Shown in pieces: positions 44,485 through 54,485 of a DNA stretch of 64,000 nt. The number at the start of each line of letters is the position of its first letter. Position 1 is the first letter of the stretch. Source of the stretch: Chloroflexota bacterium (GTDB lineage Bacteria > Chloroflexota > Anaerolineae > Anaerolineales > UBA11579); contig VRUJ01000014.1 in assembly GCA_019456165.1 (NCBI GenBank), positions 1 to 64,000 of the forward strand, read 5' to 3'. The position numbers and the translations under genes were made by a program. The notes below the pieces were generated by a model. The model had not been told where the DNA came from, made no database searches, and saw nothing but the letters and a program-made list of their open reading frames with translations.

Positions 44485-44492
44485 TAAATAAA

Positions 44493-44511
44493 TACCCCCC
44501 CCAGGGGGGTA
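44493..44511 (+). promoter_or_regulatory. CsoR operator
   Basis: TACCCCCCCCAGGGGGGTA is a near-perfect palindrome of the TACCC-n-GGGTA type known for CsoR repressors. It covers the predicted transcription start and lies 27 bp before the csoR ATG, so csoR should repress its own operon until copper(I) releases it. Confidence 0.85.
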
Positions 44512-44537
44512 GGGAAGATCTAAACAGGAGTGTGTCT

Positions 44538-44807
44538 ATGAAAAATGAGGAAGCTGTAAAGCGTTTGAAAACGGTTGAAGGCCACGTGCGTGGGGTGCAG
44601 CGCATGATCTCTGAAGGTGAATATTGCATCGATGTTATCCGTCAGATACAAGCCGTCCAATCCGCGTTAAATAAAGTTAGCAAAATGGTCCTTGAAGAAC
44701 ACATGAACTCATGCTTAATTAAGGCCGTGCGCGGTGATGAACCCGATGAGCGTGAGCGTGTCTTACAAGAAATCGCTGATATTTACGAAGCGGCAACAAA
44801 AGTTTAA
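44538..44807 (+). CDS. csoR: Copper-sensing repressor CsoR
   Basis: CsoR is an all-helical tetrameric repressor that leaves DNA on binding Cu(I). The ATG at 44538 has AGGAG upstream and gives 89 residues; the track start is 25 codons too early and runs through the operator. The three copper ligands are present as Cys30 (EYCIDV), His55 and Cys59 (EEHMNSC), with the His-x3-Cys spacing of the Mycobacterium protein. It heads a seven-gene copper operon with its operator directly upstream. Confidence 0.94.
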   Translation: MKNEEAVKRLKTVEGHVRGVQRMISEGEYCIDVIRQIQAVQSALNKVSKMVLEEHMNSCLIKAVRGDEPDERERVLQEIADIYEAATKV

Positions 44808-44830
44808 TAACATTATATTAGGAGCAAACA

Positions 44831-45040
44831 ATGCAAACCATTACGTATACCATACCCGCAATCCACTGCCACAACTGCGTGCATACCATCCAAATGGAAG
44901 TTGGGGAGCTGCAGGGCGTCCGATCCGTTCATGCAACTGTGGATACCAAATCTGTGGTTATTGAGTTTGAAGATCCAGCAACTGAAGAGCAAATTCAAAA
45001 CCTGCTCAAAGAGATCAATTACGCCCCAGCTCTAGCCTGA
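44831..45040 (+). CDS. HMA-domain copper chaperone (CopZ-like)
   Basis: This 69-residue ferredoxin-fold metal-binding protein has the HMA motif IHCHNCVHTI (CxxC near residue 13) and a C-terminal IxYAPALA end. It probably carries Cu(I) to CsoR and the P-type ATPases in the same operon. The His between the two Cys is unusual compared with MTCGGC or MTCANC chaperones. AGGAG precedes the ATG. Confidence 0.88.
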   Translation: MQTITYTIPAIHCHNCVHTIQMEVGELQGVRSVHATVDTKSVVIEFEDPATEEQIQNLLKEINYAPALA

Positions 45041-45106
45041 AAAATCCAGATTGAGTACCCGCCCGTTGTGACATGAGCACACAAACATTAGAAATGGAGA
45101 CTTCGA

Positions 45107-45565
45107 ATGGGAAAACGCAGAATACAGATCATACAGCAGCGTAGACAAGCACAAAAGCGCAAAAAAGCTCTTATATATATGGCAGCCGGTATAGGGATAA
45201 TCGGTTTACTGGCATATGGGATTTGGAATACCTCCCGCCTGGCTGAACCTCTGGCGAGTGAGACATTGATCGCTTTTGGAGCCCAGGTGTACTCAAATAA
45301 TTGTGCTGTCTGCCATGGTGAAAATGGCGAAGGTCATGCTTCAACCCCCCTTGCTCCTGCATTGAATGACCGAGAACACGCCTGGCACCACGCGGACGGT
45401 CAATTACAAGAATTAATTTTAGAAGGCGGTATCGAAATGCCTGCTTTCGAGGAAATCTTAGAAGATCAAGAAGTTGTAGCTGTTATTCGCTACTTTCAAA
45501 CTTGGTGGCAAGCAAGTCAATTAGATACTCAACAAGCGCGTAGTGTCAGTGATCCCCTACGTTAA
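45107..45565 (+). CDS. Membrane-anchored mono-haem cytochrome c
   Basis: This 152-residue protein begins with a highly basic cytoplasmic tail and one anchor helix (residues about 25-42). A class I cytochrome c domain follows, with the haem site CAVCH near residue 67 and the axial Met in GGIEMPAF. It would sit on the outer face of the membrane. Such small cytochromes can take electrons in Cu(I) oxidation or assist copper oxidase assembly. Its presence within a CsoR operon suggests a role in copper handling, but that is inference. Confidence 0.85.
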   Translation: MGKRRIQIIQQRRQAQKRKKALIYMAAGIGIIGLLAYGIWNTSRLAEPLASETLIAFGAQVYSNNCAVCHGENGEGHASTPLAPALNDREHAWHHADGQLQELILEGGIEMPAFEEILEDQEVVAVIRYFQTWWQASQLDTQQARSVSDPLR

Positions 45566-45589
45566 ATATATTTTATGGAGATGTTACAA

Positions 45590-45814
45590 ATGAGCGAAAA
45601 AGTTAATTTCAAGGTTGTTGGTGGTAAGACAATGAACTGTGGCGGTTGCGAAGGCCGCGTTAAAGCGATACTTTCACAAGTCCCTGGCGTTGCGGGAGTG
45701 GTTGCTGATTCAAGTACCCAGTTGATTGAAGTAACTTTGGGACAAGCCAATACAAAGGTAGATGATATGAAAACTGCACTTGGGGCGCTTGGTTACCAGG
45801 TTGCTGTAGTTTAG
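45590..45814 (+). CDS. HMA-domain heavy-metal-binding protein
   Basis: This second small HMA protein has 74 residues from the ATG at 45590; the track's earlier ATG overlaps the GGAG Shine-Dalgarno. The metal site is TMNCGGCEGRV (CxxC around residue 17), followed by the usual beta-alpha-beta pattern and a final LGYQVAVV. It differs clearly from the first chaperone, so the operon encodes two distinct copper carriers, perhaps one for each ATPase. Confidence 0.88.
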   Translation: MSEKVNFKVVGGKTMNCGGCEGRVKAILSQVPGVAGVVADSSTQLIEVTLGQANTKVDDMKTALGALGYQVAVV

Positions 45815-45918
45815 GTAACAGTTCTTTCGAATAATACAAAGAGATAAATCTGTTATTAGAAACATGAAAGCAATCCCGTAGGTTTGCCCTGAGGGAAGGC
45901 ATTCAGAGAATAAACCTT

Positions 45919-46566
45919 ATGGTAAATGCGACTGGGAAAATTGATTTGCGTGCCACGCAGCATACCCGCAGTCGATATGATCTAGTTGCGCCGCTTTACG
46001 ACGCGCTAGAAACCTTTTCTGAACGCTCCAGATTCCGCCACTGGCGCAGAGAATTATGGAAAAGGGTTAATGGACCGAATGTTTTGGAGATAGGAGTTGG
46101 TACCGGAAAAAATATCAACTATTATCCTCAGAACAGCCGGATTACTGCAATCGATCTTTCGAAAAAGATGTTGGATCGGGCCAGGCAGACAGCCAAGCAA
46201 TCCGCAGATCTGCATATCGATCTAAAAATAATGGATGCTCAAAATTTAGAGTTTCCTGATGAAGAGTTCGATTGTGCAGTTGCAACATTTGTGTTTTGTT
46301 CTGTGCCAGATCCAATCTTAGGATTGCAGGAAGCCAGAAGAGTGACCAAAACCGGTGGGCAGTTATTTTTGTTAGAGCATATGCTTTCGAGCAAGGCTCC
46401 CCTGGCGTGGTTAATGCAAAAATCAGATAGATTGATCCACTGGATGACAGGTTTCCATATTGCCCGCTTAACGGAACATAATGTTCAGGCAGCTGGATGG
46501 CAAATCGATAAAGTGATTGCACTTAATTCAACAAATATTTTTAGGATGATATTAGCCCACAAATAA
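45919..46566 (+). CDS. UbiE-like SAM-dependent methyltransferase
   Basis: This 215-residue class I methyltransferase has SRYDLVAPLYDALE at the start, motif I VLEIGVGTGKNI near residue 55, ITAIDLSKKMLDRAR and motif III FCSVPDPILGLQEARRV. This layout is close to the UbiE/MenG and phospholipid methyltransferase groups. It lies 104 bp after the HMA gene and 21 bp before copB, apparently inside the copper operon. Its substrate is unknown. Methyltransferases of this type do recur in metal-resistance operons. Confidence 0.83.
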   Translation: MVNATGKIDLRATQHTRSRYDLVAPLYDALETFSERSRFRHWRRELWKRVNGPNVLEIGVGTGKNINYYPQNSRITAIDLSKKMLDRARQTAKQSADLHIDLKIMDAQNLEFPDEEFDCAVATFVFCSVPDPILGLQEARRVTKTGGQLFLLEHMLSSKAPLAWLMQKSDRLIHWMTGFHIARLTEHNVQAAGWQIDKVIALNSTNIFRMILAHK

Positions 46567-46587
46567 AGATGTGTACGGAGTTTACCA

Positions 46588-48744
46588 ATGGATGAACATA
46601 ACCAACGTCAAGAAGAACCTCAGAAAGATGCTCATAAAAAAATGAATCATGCTGAACATGATAAGCACGAGGATATGCAGCATGTGAAGGTTGAAGAACC
46701 AATGCATCAGGATCATAGCGGCATGGATCACGATAATATGCAGCATTCTGATGACCACCAGGGAGATCATGTAAACCACATGGGACACGAAATAATGTTC
46801 CGTAATCGTTTTTGGGTCTCGCTGGTCCTATCTATCCCAGTTCTAACATTCAGTGAAAGTATTCAGGCATGGTTGAGTTTTACCCCGCCAGAATTTTCTG
46901 GCATTGATTGGATCACTCCTGTCTTATCAATAATAATATTTTTTTACGGTGGTATTCCCTTCCTAAAGATGGCCGTTCCCGAGGTTCGCAAACGCCAGCC
47001 CGGCATGATGACGCTTATCTCATTGGCGATCAGTGTGTCTTTCGGTTACAGTGTGGCGGCTCTAATCTTCAAGTTGGGGCCAGGATTCTTCTGGGAATTG
47101 GTAACTTTAATTGATGTAATGTTGCTCGGTCACTGGATCGAGATGCGCAGTGTACGCCAAGCCTCCGGAGCGCTGGATGAACTGGCAAAATTGATGCCGG
47201 ACACCGCTGAAAGGATCACCGAATCTGGTGATACAGAAACTGTCCGAACGAGCGCCTTGGTGAACGGTGACTTGGTATTAGTAAGACCGGGTGCAAGTAT
47301 CCCCTCCGATGGAATAGTAATCAAAGGTGATTCTGATGTAAATGAAGCCATGATCACAGGCGAATCAATCCCTGTCAGTAAACATCCAGGGGAAAATGTC
47401 ATCGCTGGCACGATCAACGGTGAAGGGAGTTTACGAATTGAAGTCACTGCCACGGGGGATGAGACTGCCTTGGCTGGAATCATGCGCCTTGTTGAGCAAG
47501 CTCAACAAAGCAAATCACGTACTCAGATTTTGGCAGATAAAGCCGCGGGTTGGTTATTCTATGGAGCGATCACAGTAGCAATTTTGACCGGAATCGCCTG
47601 GGGGGTATCTGAAGGTTTGGGCTTGTTCACCCTTAAGCGGGTTGTTACCGTTTTGGTAATTGCCTGTCCGCATGCATTGGGTTTGGCTGTCCCGCTTGTG
47701 GTAGCAATCAGCACCTCTTCAGCGGCCAAGAATGGAATTTTGGTACGTGACCGCCTGGCTTTAGAAGCCGCCCGGAATGTTGACGTGGTTATTTTTGATA
47801 AAACCGGCACTCTAACCAAAGGTGAACAGGGTGTGGTTGGAAGCGAAGTTATTGAAGGAATGGATGAGGTAGAGGCATTAGCTCTAGCTGCCGCCCTTGA
47901 AGGTGATTCTGAGCATATCGTCGCAAGAGCCATTCGCCAGGCGGCAATTGAAAAGCAATTAATTGTCCCTAGCATCAATGGATTCGAAGCAATAAAGGGC
48001 CGGGGTGTGCGTGCAAGCGAGAATGGAAATGAAGTTTATATTGGGGGACCGCGACTGCTTGAAATGCTGGAGCTTGAAGCTCCCAGCTCAATTAGAAATT
48101 TTTCTCAGGATGCAGGTAAAAAAGGCCAGACTGTAGTCTATCTTGTGCGTGAGAAAAAGGTGGTAGCCGGGTTTGCATTGGCTGATGTTCTTCGTCCTGA
48201 GAGCTTCCAGGCAATTCAGAGGCTGCAGAAGATGGGAATTCAGGTAGCCATGCTGACCGGGGATAGCCAGGCAGTTGCTGAGGCAGTGGCGGCAGAATTG
48301 AGTTTGGAGTTGTTCTTTGCTGAAGTACTGCCTGAAGACAAAGATAAGAAGGTTGCCGAACTGCAAGCTGAGGGCAAAAGAGTTGCCGTGGTTGGAGATG
48401 GAGTTAACGACGCTCCTGCATTAACCCGTGCAGATGTGGGTATCGCGATTGGCAGCGGAACTGATGTGGCAGTAGAGTCCGCGGGAATAATTTTGGTGCA
48501 AAGCAATCCAATGGACGTGGTAAAGATCTTTTCTTTGAGCCGGGCAAGTTACCGTAAGATGATCGAAAATCTAATTTGGGCCACAGGTTATAATGTGATT
48601 GCTATTCCCTTGGCGGCCGGTGTATTAGCCTCTTTCGGTATCCTGCTATCACCTGCCATCGGAGCATTATTCATGTCTCTCAGCACTGTAATCGTAGCCC
48701 TCAATGCCCAATTGCTGCGCAGAGTTGATCTAAGTGCCGCTTAA
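46588..48744 (+). CDS. copB: CopB-type P1B ATPase (CPH)
   Basis: This 718-residue metal-exporting ATPase has a cytoplasmic N-terminus of about 67 residues very rich in His, Asp and Met ([20 protein letters not shown]) in place of an HMA domain. The transmembrane metal site is ACPHALG (CPH), which defines the CopB/P1B-3 group thought to favour Cu(II) or Ag. Catalytic motifs are complete: the TGES phosphatase motif (MITGES), phosphorylation site [10 protein letters not shown] and [10 protein letters not shown]. It is coupled with copA, the next gene. Confidence 0.93.
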   Translation: MDEHNQRQEEPQKDAHKKMNHAEHDKHEDMQHVKVEEPMHQDHSGMDHDNMQHSDDHQGDHVNHMGHEIMFRNRFWVSLVLSIPVLTFSESIQAWLSFTPPEFSGIDWITPVLSIIIFFYGGIPFLKMAVPEVRKRQPGMMTLISLAISVSFGYSVAALIFKLGPGFFWELVTLIDVMLLGHWIEMRSVRQASGALDELAKLMPDTAERITESGDTETVRTSALVNGDLVLVRPGASIPSDGIVIKGDSDVNEAMITGESIPVSKHPGENVIAGTINGEGSLRIEVTATGDETALAGIMRLVEQAQQSKSRTQILADKAAGWLFYGAITVAILTGIAWGVSEGLGLFTLKRVVTVLVIACPHALGLAVPLVVAISTSSAAKNGILVRDRLALEAARNVDVVIFDKTGTLTKGEQGVVGSEVIEGMDEVEALALAAALEGDSEHIVARAIRQAAIEKQLIVPSINGFEAIKGRGVRASENGNEVYIGGPRLLEMLELEAPSSIRNFSQDAGKKGQTVVYLVREKKVVAGFALADVLRPESFQAIQRLQKMGIQVAMLTGDSQAVAEAVAAELSLELFFAEVLPEDKDKKVAELQAEGKRVAVVGDGVNDAPALTRADVGIAIGSGTDVAVESAGIILVQSNPMDVVKIFSLSRASYRKMIENLIWATGYNVIAIPLAAGVLASFGILLSPAIGALFMSLSTVIVALNAQLLRRVDLSAA

Positions 48745-48798
48745 AAAAAAGGAATTTTAACTCGATAGAAAGATATCGAACTATTTAATGGAGTAAAT

Positions 48799-51231
48799 AT
48801 GGCTGAACTAAAACAATTGACTTTACCGATAACCGGCATGACTTGCGCAAACTGTGTGGCAACAGTTGAGCGAAATATTAAGAAAGTAGCTGGGGTGGAA
48901 GTAGCAAATGTGAATTTATCCACCGAGCGAGCTTCCGTGGAATACGACCCAGACCAGGCAGAATTGGACGCCATGCTCGACCGCATCCGCCGCGCTGGCT
49001 ATGATGTTGCTAAAGGCGAAGCTGATCTTATAATCCAACGTATGAGCGATGACAACGACGCCCGCCGCTTAGAGAAGTCTCTAATTGCAATGGAAGGGGT
49101 GTTAGATGCTCAGGTTAATTTTACAAGCGAGCGAGCCCGGGTGAGCTATATCCCAACCGTAGTCAGCCAGGCAGAATTGCGAAAATCAGTGATTTCGGCT
49201 GGTTTTGGCGTCGTAGAGTTGGGGGGTGATGCTGAGGATGTCGAGGCAAAAGCCCGCGAGGCTGAGATAGCCCAACAACGCCGCTTATTAATAACCGGTT
49301 TGATTTTCACCATTCCACTTTTCCTGCTTTCCATGGCAAAGGATTTTGGTCTTCTGCCTGCCTCTATTGCTGAAGCTTCCTGGGTTCCCTGGTTGATGTT
49401 TGCCCTGGCTACTCCCGTACAATTTTACGTTGGGTGGCAGTATTATGTAGGGGGGTATAAGGCTTTACGCAACGGTTCTGCAAACATGGATGTTTTGATA
49501 GCCATGGGTTCTTCAGCCGCTTACTTTTACTCGCTGCCAGTTCTGCTGGGTTTGATCAGAGGCCACGTCTATTTTGAGACAGGTGCAGTAATCATCACAC
49601 TTATTCGACTCGGAAAATTCTTAGAAGTGCGCGCTAAAGGCCGTACCAGCGAGGCGATCAAGAAGCTGATGTCCTTGAGCGCCAAGACTGCACGCATCAT
49701 TAGAGATGGTAATGAATTGGAAGTTCCTGCAGATGAGGTTATTGTAGGTGATTTGGTGATAGTGCGCCCTGGCGAGAAATTCCCAGTAGATGGTGTGGTT
49801 GTCGAAGGTCAATCTTCCGTGGATGAGTCGATGCTGACAGGAGAATCTCTCCCTGTGGGCAAAAGTCCCGGAGATGGAGTCATAGGCGCAACGATCAATA
49901 AACTTGGATTGATCAAATTCGAGGCCTCCAAAGTTGGTAAAGAAACGGCCCTGGCACAGATTATACGTCTGGTAGAAGAAGCCCAGGGCAGTAAGGCGCC
50001 AATCCAAAAATTAGCCGACCAGGTTTCTGCATATTTTGTCCCTATCGTGATCGCAATCGCTTTGGGCACATTCGTGGTTTGGTATTACTTCATCCAAGCG
50101 CCTCCACCAGGTGCGGATGTGGATTTATTTACCCGAGCATTGATAAACATGGTCGCGGTTTTGGTGATCGCTTGCCCGTGCGCTATGGGTTTGGCTACTC
50201 CAACCGCAGTGATGGTGGGTACAGGCAAGGGAGCGGAGATGGGTGTGTTGCTAAAATCTAGCGGTGCCCTGGAACGAGCCGGAAAGGTGTCTGTTGTTAT
50301 CCTCGATAAGACAGGCACGATCACGCGTGGTCAACCAGCAGTCACAGATATCGTTGCTAATGATTTCCTTCCAGGAGAGAATGAACTTCTTCGTTTAGCG
50401 GCCAGTGTGGAAGATGGCAGCGAGCACCCTTTGGGTGAGGCTATTGTAGCTGAGGCCAATGCTCAGGCTATATCCTTAAGTTCACCAGACGCGTTCAAGG
50501 CGGAGGTTGGGCATGGAGTATCGGCACAGATTGACGGCCAAGCGGTTATGGTAGGTAATCTACGCATGATGTCAAACCACGGTTTATCGATGAACGGATT
50601 GGGTTCAGAAGTTGAACGTTTACAAATTGAAGGCAAGACAGCTATGTTGGTAGCTGTTGACGGCGCCGTGCAAGGTGTTATCGCGGTAGCGGATACTGTG
50701 AAAGATAATTCACTCGAAGCTATCCAAGAAATGCGCGTAATGGGCCTGCAGGTGGCGATGATTACAGGAGATAATCAAGCAACTGCTGAAGCCATCGCTA
50801 AAGAGGTTGGTATAGATCGTGTCTTGGCTGAGGTCTTACCGGGTGATAAAGCCGCCAAAGTAAAACAACTGCAAGAGCAAGGCGAGATCGTTGCTATGGT
50901 GGGGGATGGCATTAATGACGCCCCTGCACTTGCCCAAGCTGAGGTCGGCATTGCAATCGGCACTGGCACGGATGTGGCTATGGCAGCCGCTCCTGTGGTA
51001 TTGATCAGCGGAGATTTGCGCGGCGCGCCGCGGGCGATTGATCTCTCGCGCAGAACCCTCAGGACGATAAAGCAAAATCTTTTTTGGGCTTTTATCTATA
51101 ACATTATCTTGATCCCAGCAGCAGCAGCAGGATTTATGAATCCAATGTTAGCGGCAGGGGCAATGGCTTTCAGCAGTATTTTCGTGGTCAGCAACAGCTT
51201 GCGGCTTAGAAAGTACCATCCAAAGGTTTAA
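48799..51231 (+). CDS. copA: Copper(I)-translocating P-type ATPase CopA
   Basis: This 810-residue Cu(I) exporter has two N-terminal HMA modules and the CPC membrane site ([12 protein letters not shown]) of P1B-1 pumps. The first HMA is intact ([10 protein letters not shown]). The second, residues about 80-145, has lost its CxxC and reads [10 protein letters not shown], so only one copper site remains at the N-terminus. [16 protein letters not shown], the SEHPLG nucleotide motif and [10 protein letters not shown] are all intact. It is the last gene of the copper operon. Confidence 0.97.
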   Translation: MAELKQLTLPITGMTCANCVATVERNIKKVAGVEVANVNLSTERASVEYDPDQAELDAMLDRIRRAGYDVAKGEADLIIQRMSDDNDARRLEKSLIAMEGVLDAQVNFTSERARVSYIPTVVSQAELRKSVISAGFGVVELGGDAEDVEAKAREAEIAQQRRLLITGLIFTIPLFLLSMAKDFGLLPASIAEASWVPWLMFALATPVQFYVGWQYYVGGYKALRNGSANMDVLIAMGSSAAYFYSLPVLLGLIRGHVYFETGAVIITLIRLGKFLEVRAKGRTSEAIKKLMSLSAKTARIIRDGNELEVPADEVIVGDLVIVRPGEKFPVDGVVVEGQSSVDESMLTGESLPVGKSPGDGVIGATINKLGLIKFEASKVGKETALAQIIRLVEEAQGSKAPIQKLADQVSAYFVPIVIAIALGTFVVWYYFIQAPPPGADVDLFTRALINMVAVLVIACPCAMGLATPTAVMVGTGKGAEMGVLLKSSGALERAGKVSVVILDKTGTITRGQPAVTDIVANDFLPGENELLRLAASVEDGSEHPLGEAIVAEANAQAISLSSPDAFKAEVGHGVSAQIDGQAVMVGNLRMMSNHGLSMNGLGSEVERLQIEGKTAMLVAVDGAVQGVIAVADTVKDNSLEAIQEMRVMGLQVAMITGDNQATAEAIAKEVGIDRVLAEVLPGDKAAKVKQLQEQGEIVAMVGDGINDAPALAQAEVGIAIGTGTDVAMAAAPVVLISGDLRGAPRAIDLSRRTLRTIKQNLFWAFIYNIILIPAAAAGFMNPMLAAGAMAFSSIFVVSNSLRLRKYHPKV

Positions 51232-51457
51232 TAAAATTTGTTTGTTAGAAAATTTTACCCACTATAATTATTGAGCAAACCACAAAATAAACCGATCGAG
51301 AATAAACGATCCACCTTACAAGATTGAAAGATTCTTTATCCAGAAAATTGTTGTATAATGCATTTGGCCTTATATAAATTTAGATGTAATAGCAAATTCT
51401 AAAAAGCATTCTCATCTGCAATAACAATTTGCTTTGTGGAGCAGCTCACTGATAAAG
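51232..51457. other. Intergenic region before the first FHA-kinase
   Basis: This AT-rich stretch holds no gene that I can support. A TATAAT at 51354-51359 could be a -10 box, but no -35 lies at proper distance. It leads into the damaged 5' end of the kinase gene. Confidence 0.4.
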
Positions 51458-51532
51458 TCTGAGAACTTTGATGTTTTAATTGGGGAAAAGTTTGGCAACT
51501 AATCCATTGTTGATTATCTGGGCAGCGGGGCG
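51458..51532 (+). pseudogene. Kinase N-terminal coding remnant interrupted by TAA
   Basis: In frame with the kinase at 51533 this encodes FDVLIGEKFGN, then a stop (TAA, 51500-51502), then SIVDYLGSGA leading into MSKVFKAY. The intact paralogue at 52928 reads IGRKFGNYSVTDILGTGMSSKVFKAY, so the stop stands exactly where it has Tyr (TAT to TAA). This strongly suggests a nonsense mutation, or a base error, in the first strand of the kinase domain. Confidence 0.8.
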
Positions 51533-52735
51533 ATGTCAAAAGTATTCAAAGCTTATCATCCCGGTCTAAACCGTCATGCGGCCATAAAAGTATTAAACCC
51601 AGAATTATCGTCAGATATGGATTTTGTCAATTTATTTCATATTGAAGCAAAAAGTTTAGCCCATCTAAACCATCCGAATATAGTTAAAGTATATGATACT
51701 GGTGTACAACGTCAACTATTGTACATTGTTATGGAATATATTAATGGCAAATCGTTAAGGTTATTGATCGATGAGTACCATGAGGCTCAAGAAACAATCC
51801 CTATCAGAGAAGCGGTTCTATTTATTAAATCTCTTGGAAATGCTCTTTCTTATGCCCACAAACTAAAAATCATCCATCGTGATGTAAAGCCAGGTAATGT
51901 CTTAGTAGAGAAAACTGGGCGAGTTGTTCTGGCGGATTTCGGTCTTGCCAAGGTGATTACAGGTGCAACGGAAATGCTTACCGGTACTTTGCGGGGCGCT
52001 CCAGCATATATGGCTCCCGAAGTATTAAAGTTTAAAATGTCACACTCCATGAGAAACTATGGAGATGTATATTCCCTCGGGGTGATATTTTATGAACTAA
52101 CCGTTGGAAAACGCCCCTACAATTCAGAAAAACCCGTCGCAGTAGCTTTAAAACAAATCAATGAGCCATTACCCAAACCTAGATCGGTGACGAAAAGCGT
52201 TCCGAGAAAGGTTGAAACTATAATTATTAAAGCCCTGGAGAAGAACCCAGCTAAACGCTATAAAAATATGGCAGCTATGGTTGGTGCGATCGAAAAACTT
52301 AAAGAAGCTAAAACCACACATTTACCCACAGGTACTTTAGGCCTTTCTGATAAACTTGCACTAGAAGATTTGTTGTCAGTCACCCCTACAAAACTGCAAA
52401 TAACGTTGCATTTTTTACGCACCGGACAGATTCTGGAACTTCCTTATGGTACTGAATTTTCCATCGGGAGGAAAAACAAAAATCCACCCAATCGACCTGA
52501 CATCGATCTTACACCCTTTAAAGGTTTTGAATGGGGTATTTCCAGATCGCATGCCAAACTTATCGTAGGAAAAAGAGATGTAAAGCTAGTTGATTTGAAA
52601 TCAACAAATGGGACCTGGTTTGATGGTAAAAAGTTGAAGCCGAATAAGCCATTAACCTTAAATCACGGAGATACTATCAGTCTGGGAAAGCTGCAAATCC
52701 AAGTGCTAATATATATGGAGCGATTAGCCCGGTAG
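51533..52735 (+). CDS. FHA-fused Ser/Thr protein kinase, 5'-damaged
   Basis: This 400-residue Hanks-type kinase domain (residues about 1-250) has a C-terminal FHA domain (LPYGTEFSIGR, SRSHAKL, STNGTW). Catalytic residues are intact: AAIK, HRDVKPGN, ADFGLAK and MAPEV. The only usable start, ATG at 51533, falls inside the glycine-rich loop, because an in-frame TAA interrupts the upstream coding sequence. The product would lack strand 1 and half of the ATP-binding loop. It is a tandem paralogue of the next gene. Either it is a recent pseudogene or the TAA is a sequence error. Confidence 0.8.
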   Translation: MSKVFKAYHPGLNRHAAIKVLNPELSSDMDFVNLFHIEAKSLAHLNHPNIVKVYDTGVQRQLLYIVMEYINGKSLRLLIDEYHEAQETIPIREAVLFIKSLGNALSYAHKLKIIHRDVKPGNVLVEKTGRVVLADFGLAKVITGATEMLTGTLRGAPAYMAPEVLKFKMSHSMRNYGDVYSLGVIFYELTVGKRPYNSEKPVAVALKQINEPLPKPRSVTKSVPRKVETIIIKALEKNPAKRYKNMAAMVGAIEKLKEAKTTHLPTGTLGLSDKLALEDLLSVTPTKLQITLHFLRTGQILELPYGTEFSIGRKNKNPPNRPDIDLTPFKGFEWGISRSHAKLIVGKRDVKLVDLKSTNGTWFDGKKLKPNKPLTLNHGDTISLGKLQIQVLIYMERLAR

Positions 52736-52927
52736 AGTTTTTAGGAATTGAGTACCCCATAGAAGCGAATTAGACGATGGGAATTTTATAGGTATTAACG
52801 ATTTTCTACTATTTTGGATTATAATATTATCAAGAAGTTGGAGGTAATTTTACTTCATCCAGCAACCATTGCATTGTAGTTTCTCTGAAGCGATTAAACC
52901 ATCAAATTATGAAGGATTCCTACTATT

Positions 52928-54199
52928 GTGGGAAATTATTTTGACAACATAATTGGAAGAAAGTTTGGCAATTATTCCGTAACTGATATTCTTGGCACTG
53001 GGATGTCGTCAAAAGTGTTCAAGGCGTATCATTCAAGTCTGAAATACCATGCATCAATAAAAGTTTTTAATCCACAGGTATCTTCAGATTCTGAATTTGT
53101 CAAATTATTTCAAATTGAAACCAAGAAATTTGCGCAAATCAACCATCCAAATATTGTAAAAATATATGATGCTGGAGTTCAAAATGAACTCGTTTACATA
53201 ATTACGGAATATATTAGTGGGAAGTCGTTGGAGAGATTGATTGAAGAGGGGAAAAATAATGGAGAAAAGATACAAGTAAAACAAATAGTGAATTTTGTAA
53301 AATCTGCCGGTCGCGCTTTATCTTATGCTCACATCCAAAATGTCTTGCACGGTAATGTTAAACCTAGCAATATTTTAGTTGAGAAAACGGGACGAGTTGT
53401 ATTGACTGACTTCGGAATAGCCAAAATGACTATGGATAACAAAGATAAGATAACAGGCAAGTTGGTGAACACTCACCCTTATCTCGCACCAGAACTAAGC
53501 GCCCGAAAACCTGAGAGTAAAAAAGCAGATATATATTCCTTAGGAGTTATATTTCACGAATTGATAGTGGGTCAAGTTCCCTATAGTTCGAAAAAAACAA
53601 ACGAATCATTGGAAAAGCAAGGCGAAGACACAAAAACACAATCCTCATCCATGTTGAAAAATGTTCCAGAAAGATTTACTACAATAATTCTTAAGTCCAT
53701 AGATAAAAAACCTAAAAATCGATATAAAAACATGGCAGCGATGGTTGCCGATATCGAAAAACTTAAGGAGGCTATCCCCGAACAATTAGCCATTGCAACC
53801 TCAGAGTTAGTTGAACCTCCACCTCCTGAAGATATTTCCCCAGACAAATCAACAGATTTGCGCGTTATCCTGCATTTTTTAAAGACAGGACAAATTCTCG
53901 AACTTCCCTTAGGCACAGAATTTTCTATTGGAAGGAGAAATGAAAATCCACCCGTTTTCCCTGATATCGACTTATCACCATATAAGGGGTATGTCTGGGG
54001 TATATCCAGAATGCATGCCAAGCTTATCGTAGGAGAGGGATCAGTTAGAATAGTTGATTTGAACTCAACTAACGGTACATGGATTTATGGCAAGCAATTA
54101 GAACCCAATGTACCCTTTCGATTGAGGCATGGGGCTATTGTCAGTTTGGGGGATTTACATACTCAGGTGCTTATTTACAAGGAGCGAAACATCCAATAG
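52928..54199 (+). CDS. FHA-fused Ser/Thr kinase homologue, probable pseudokinase
   Basis: This 423-residue paralogue of the previous gene has an intact N-terminus (GTG start, IGRKFGNYSVTDILG) and C-terminal FHA domain (FSIGRRNENP, SRMHAKL, STNGTW). The catalytic HRD motif is replaced by HGN (LHGNVKPSN), losing the catalytic Asp, while the Lys (ASIK), DFG and APE motifs remain. It can probably bind ATP but not transfer phosphate efficiently. It may be a pseudokinase scaffold, possibly regulating the active paralogue. Confidence 0.85.
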   Translation: MGNYFDNIIGRKFGNYSVTDILGTGMSSKVFKAYHSSLKYHASIKVFNPQVSSDSEFVKLFQIETKKFAQINHPNIVKIYDAGVQNELVYIITEYISGKSLERLIEEGKNNGEKIQVKQIVNFVKSAGRALSYAHIQNVLHGNVKPSNILVEKTGRVVLTDFGIAKMTMDNKDKITGKLVNTHPYLAPELSARKPESKKADIYSLGVIFHELIVGQVPYSSKKTNESLEKQGEDTKTQSSSMLKNVPERFTTIILKSIDKKPKNRYKNMAAMVADIEKLKEAIPEQLAIATSELVEPPPPEDISPDKSTDLRVILHFLKTGQILELPLGTEFSIGRRNENPPVFPDIDLSPYKGYVWGISRMHAKLIVGEGSVRIVDLNSTNGTWIYGKQLEPNVPFRLRHGAIVSLGDLHTQVLIYKERNIQ

Positions 54200-54485
54200 G
54201 TTGTGGGCTTCGTGAGTTTGCCTTTATTCTCAAATCTCCAAGTAGACAAATTTCGTTTCCTTTGGTCATTATTACATAATTTCCTATAGCTAGCTGCCTG
54301 GTTAGGGAGATAGTTTTTAATACGATATACTCAATATTATGGAAAATTCGTTATACAGTTGTGACGTAAGTCTCATGTTTGCGAATGGCGAATTAAATAT
54401 AATATAGTTGATATTGTTATGAGAAATAATCTCTCAATACACAGGATTAGGCTGTGCTATTGGAAGGTTTTCAGGAGAAACTAAC

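Noticed and set aside
46588-46790. His/Asp/Met repeats at the copB start considered as a separate metal-binding peptide or DNA repeat
   Set aside because: They are in frame with copB and typical of CopB N-termini; there is no stop or second start between them and the ATPase.
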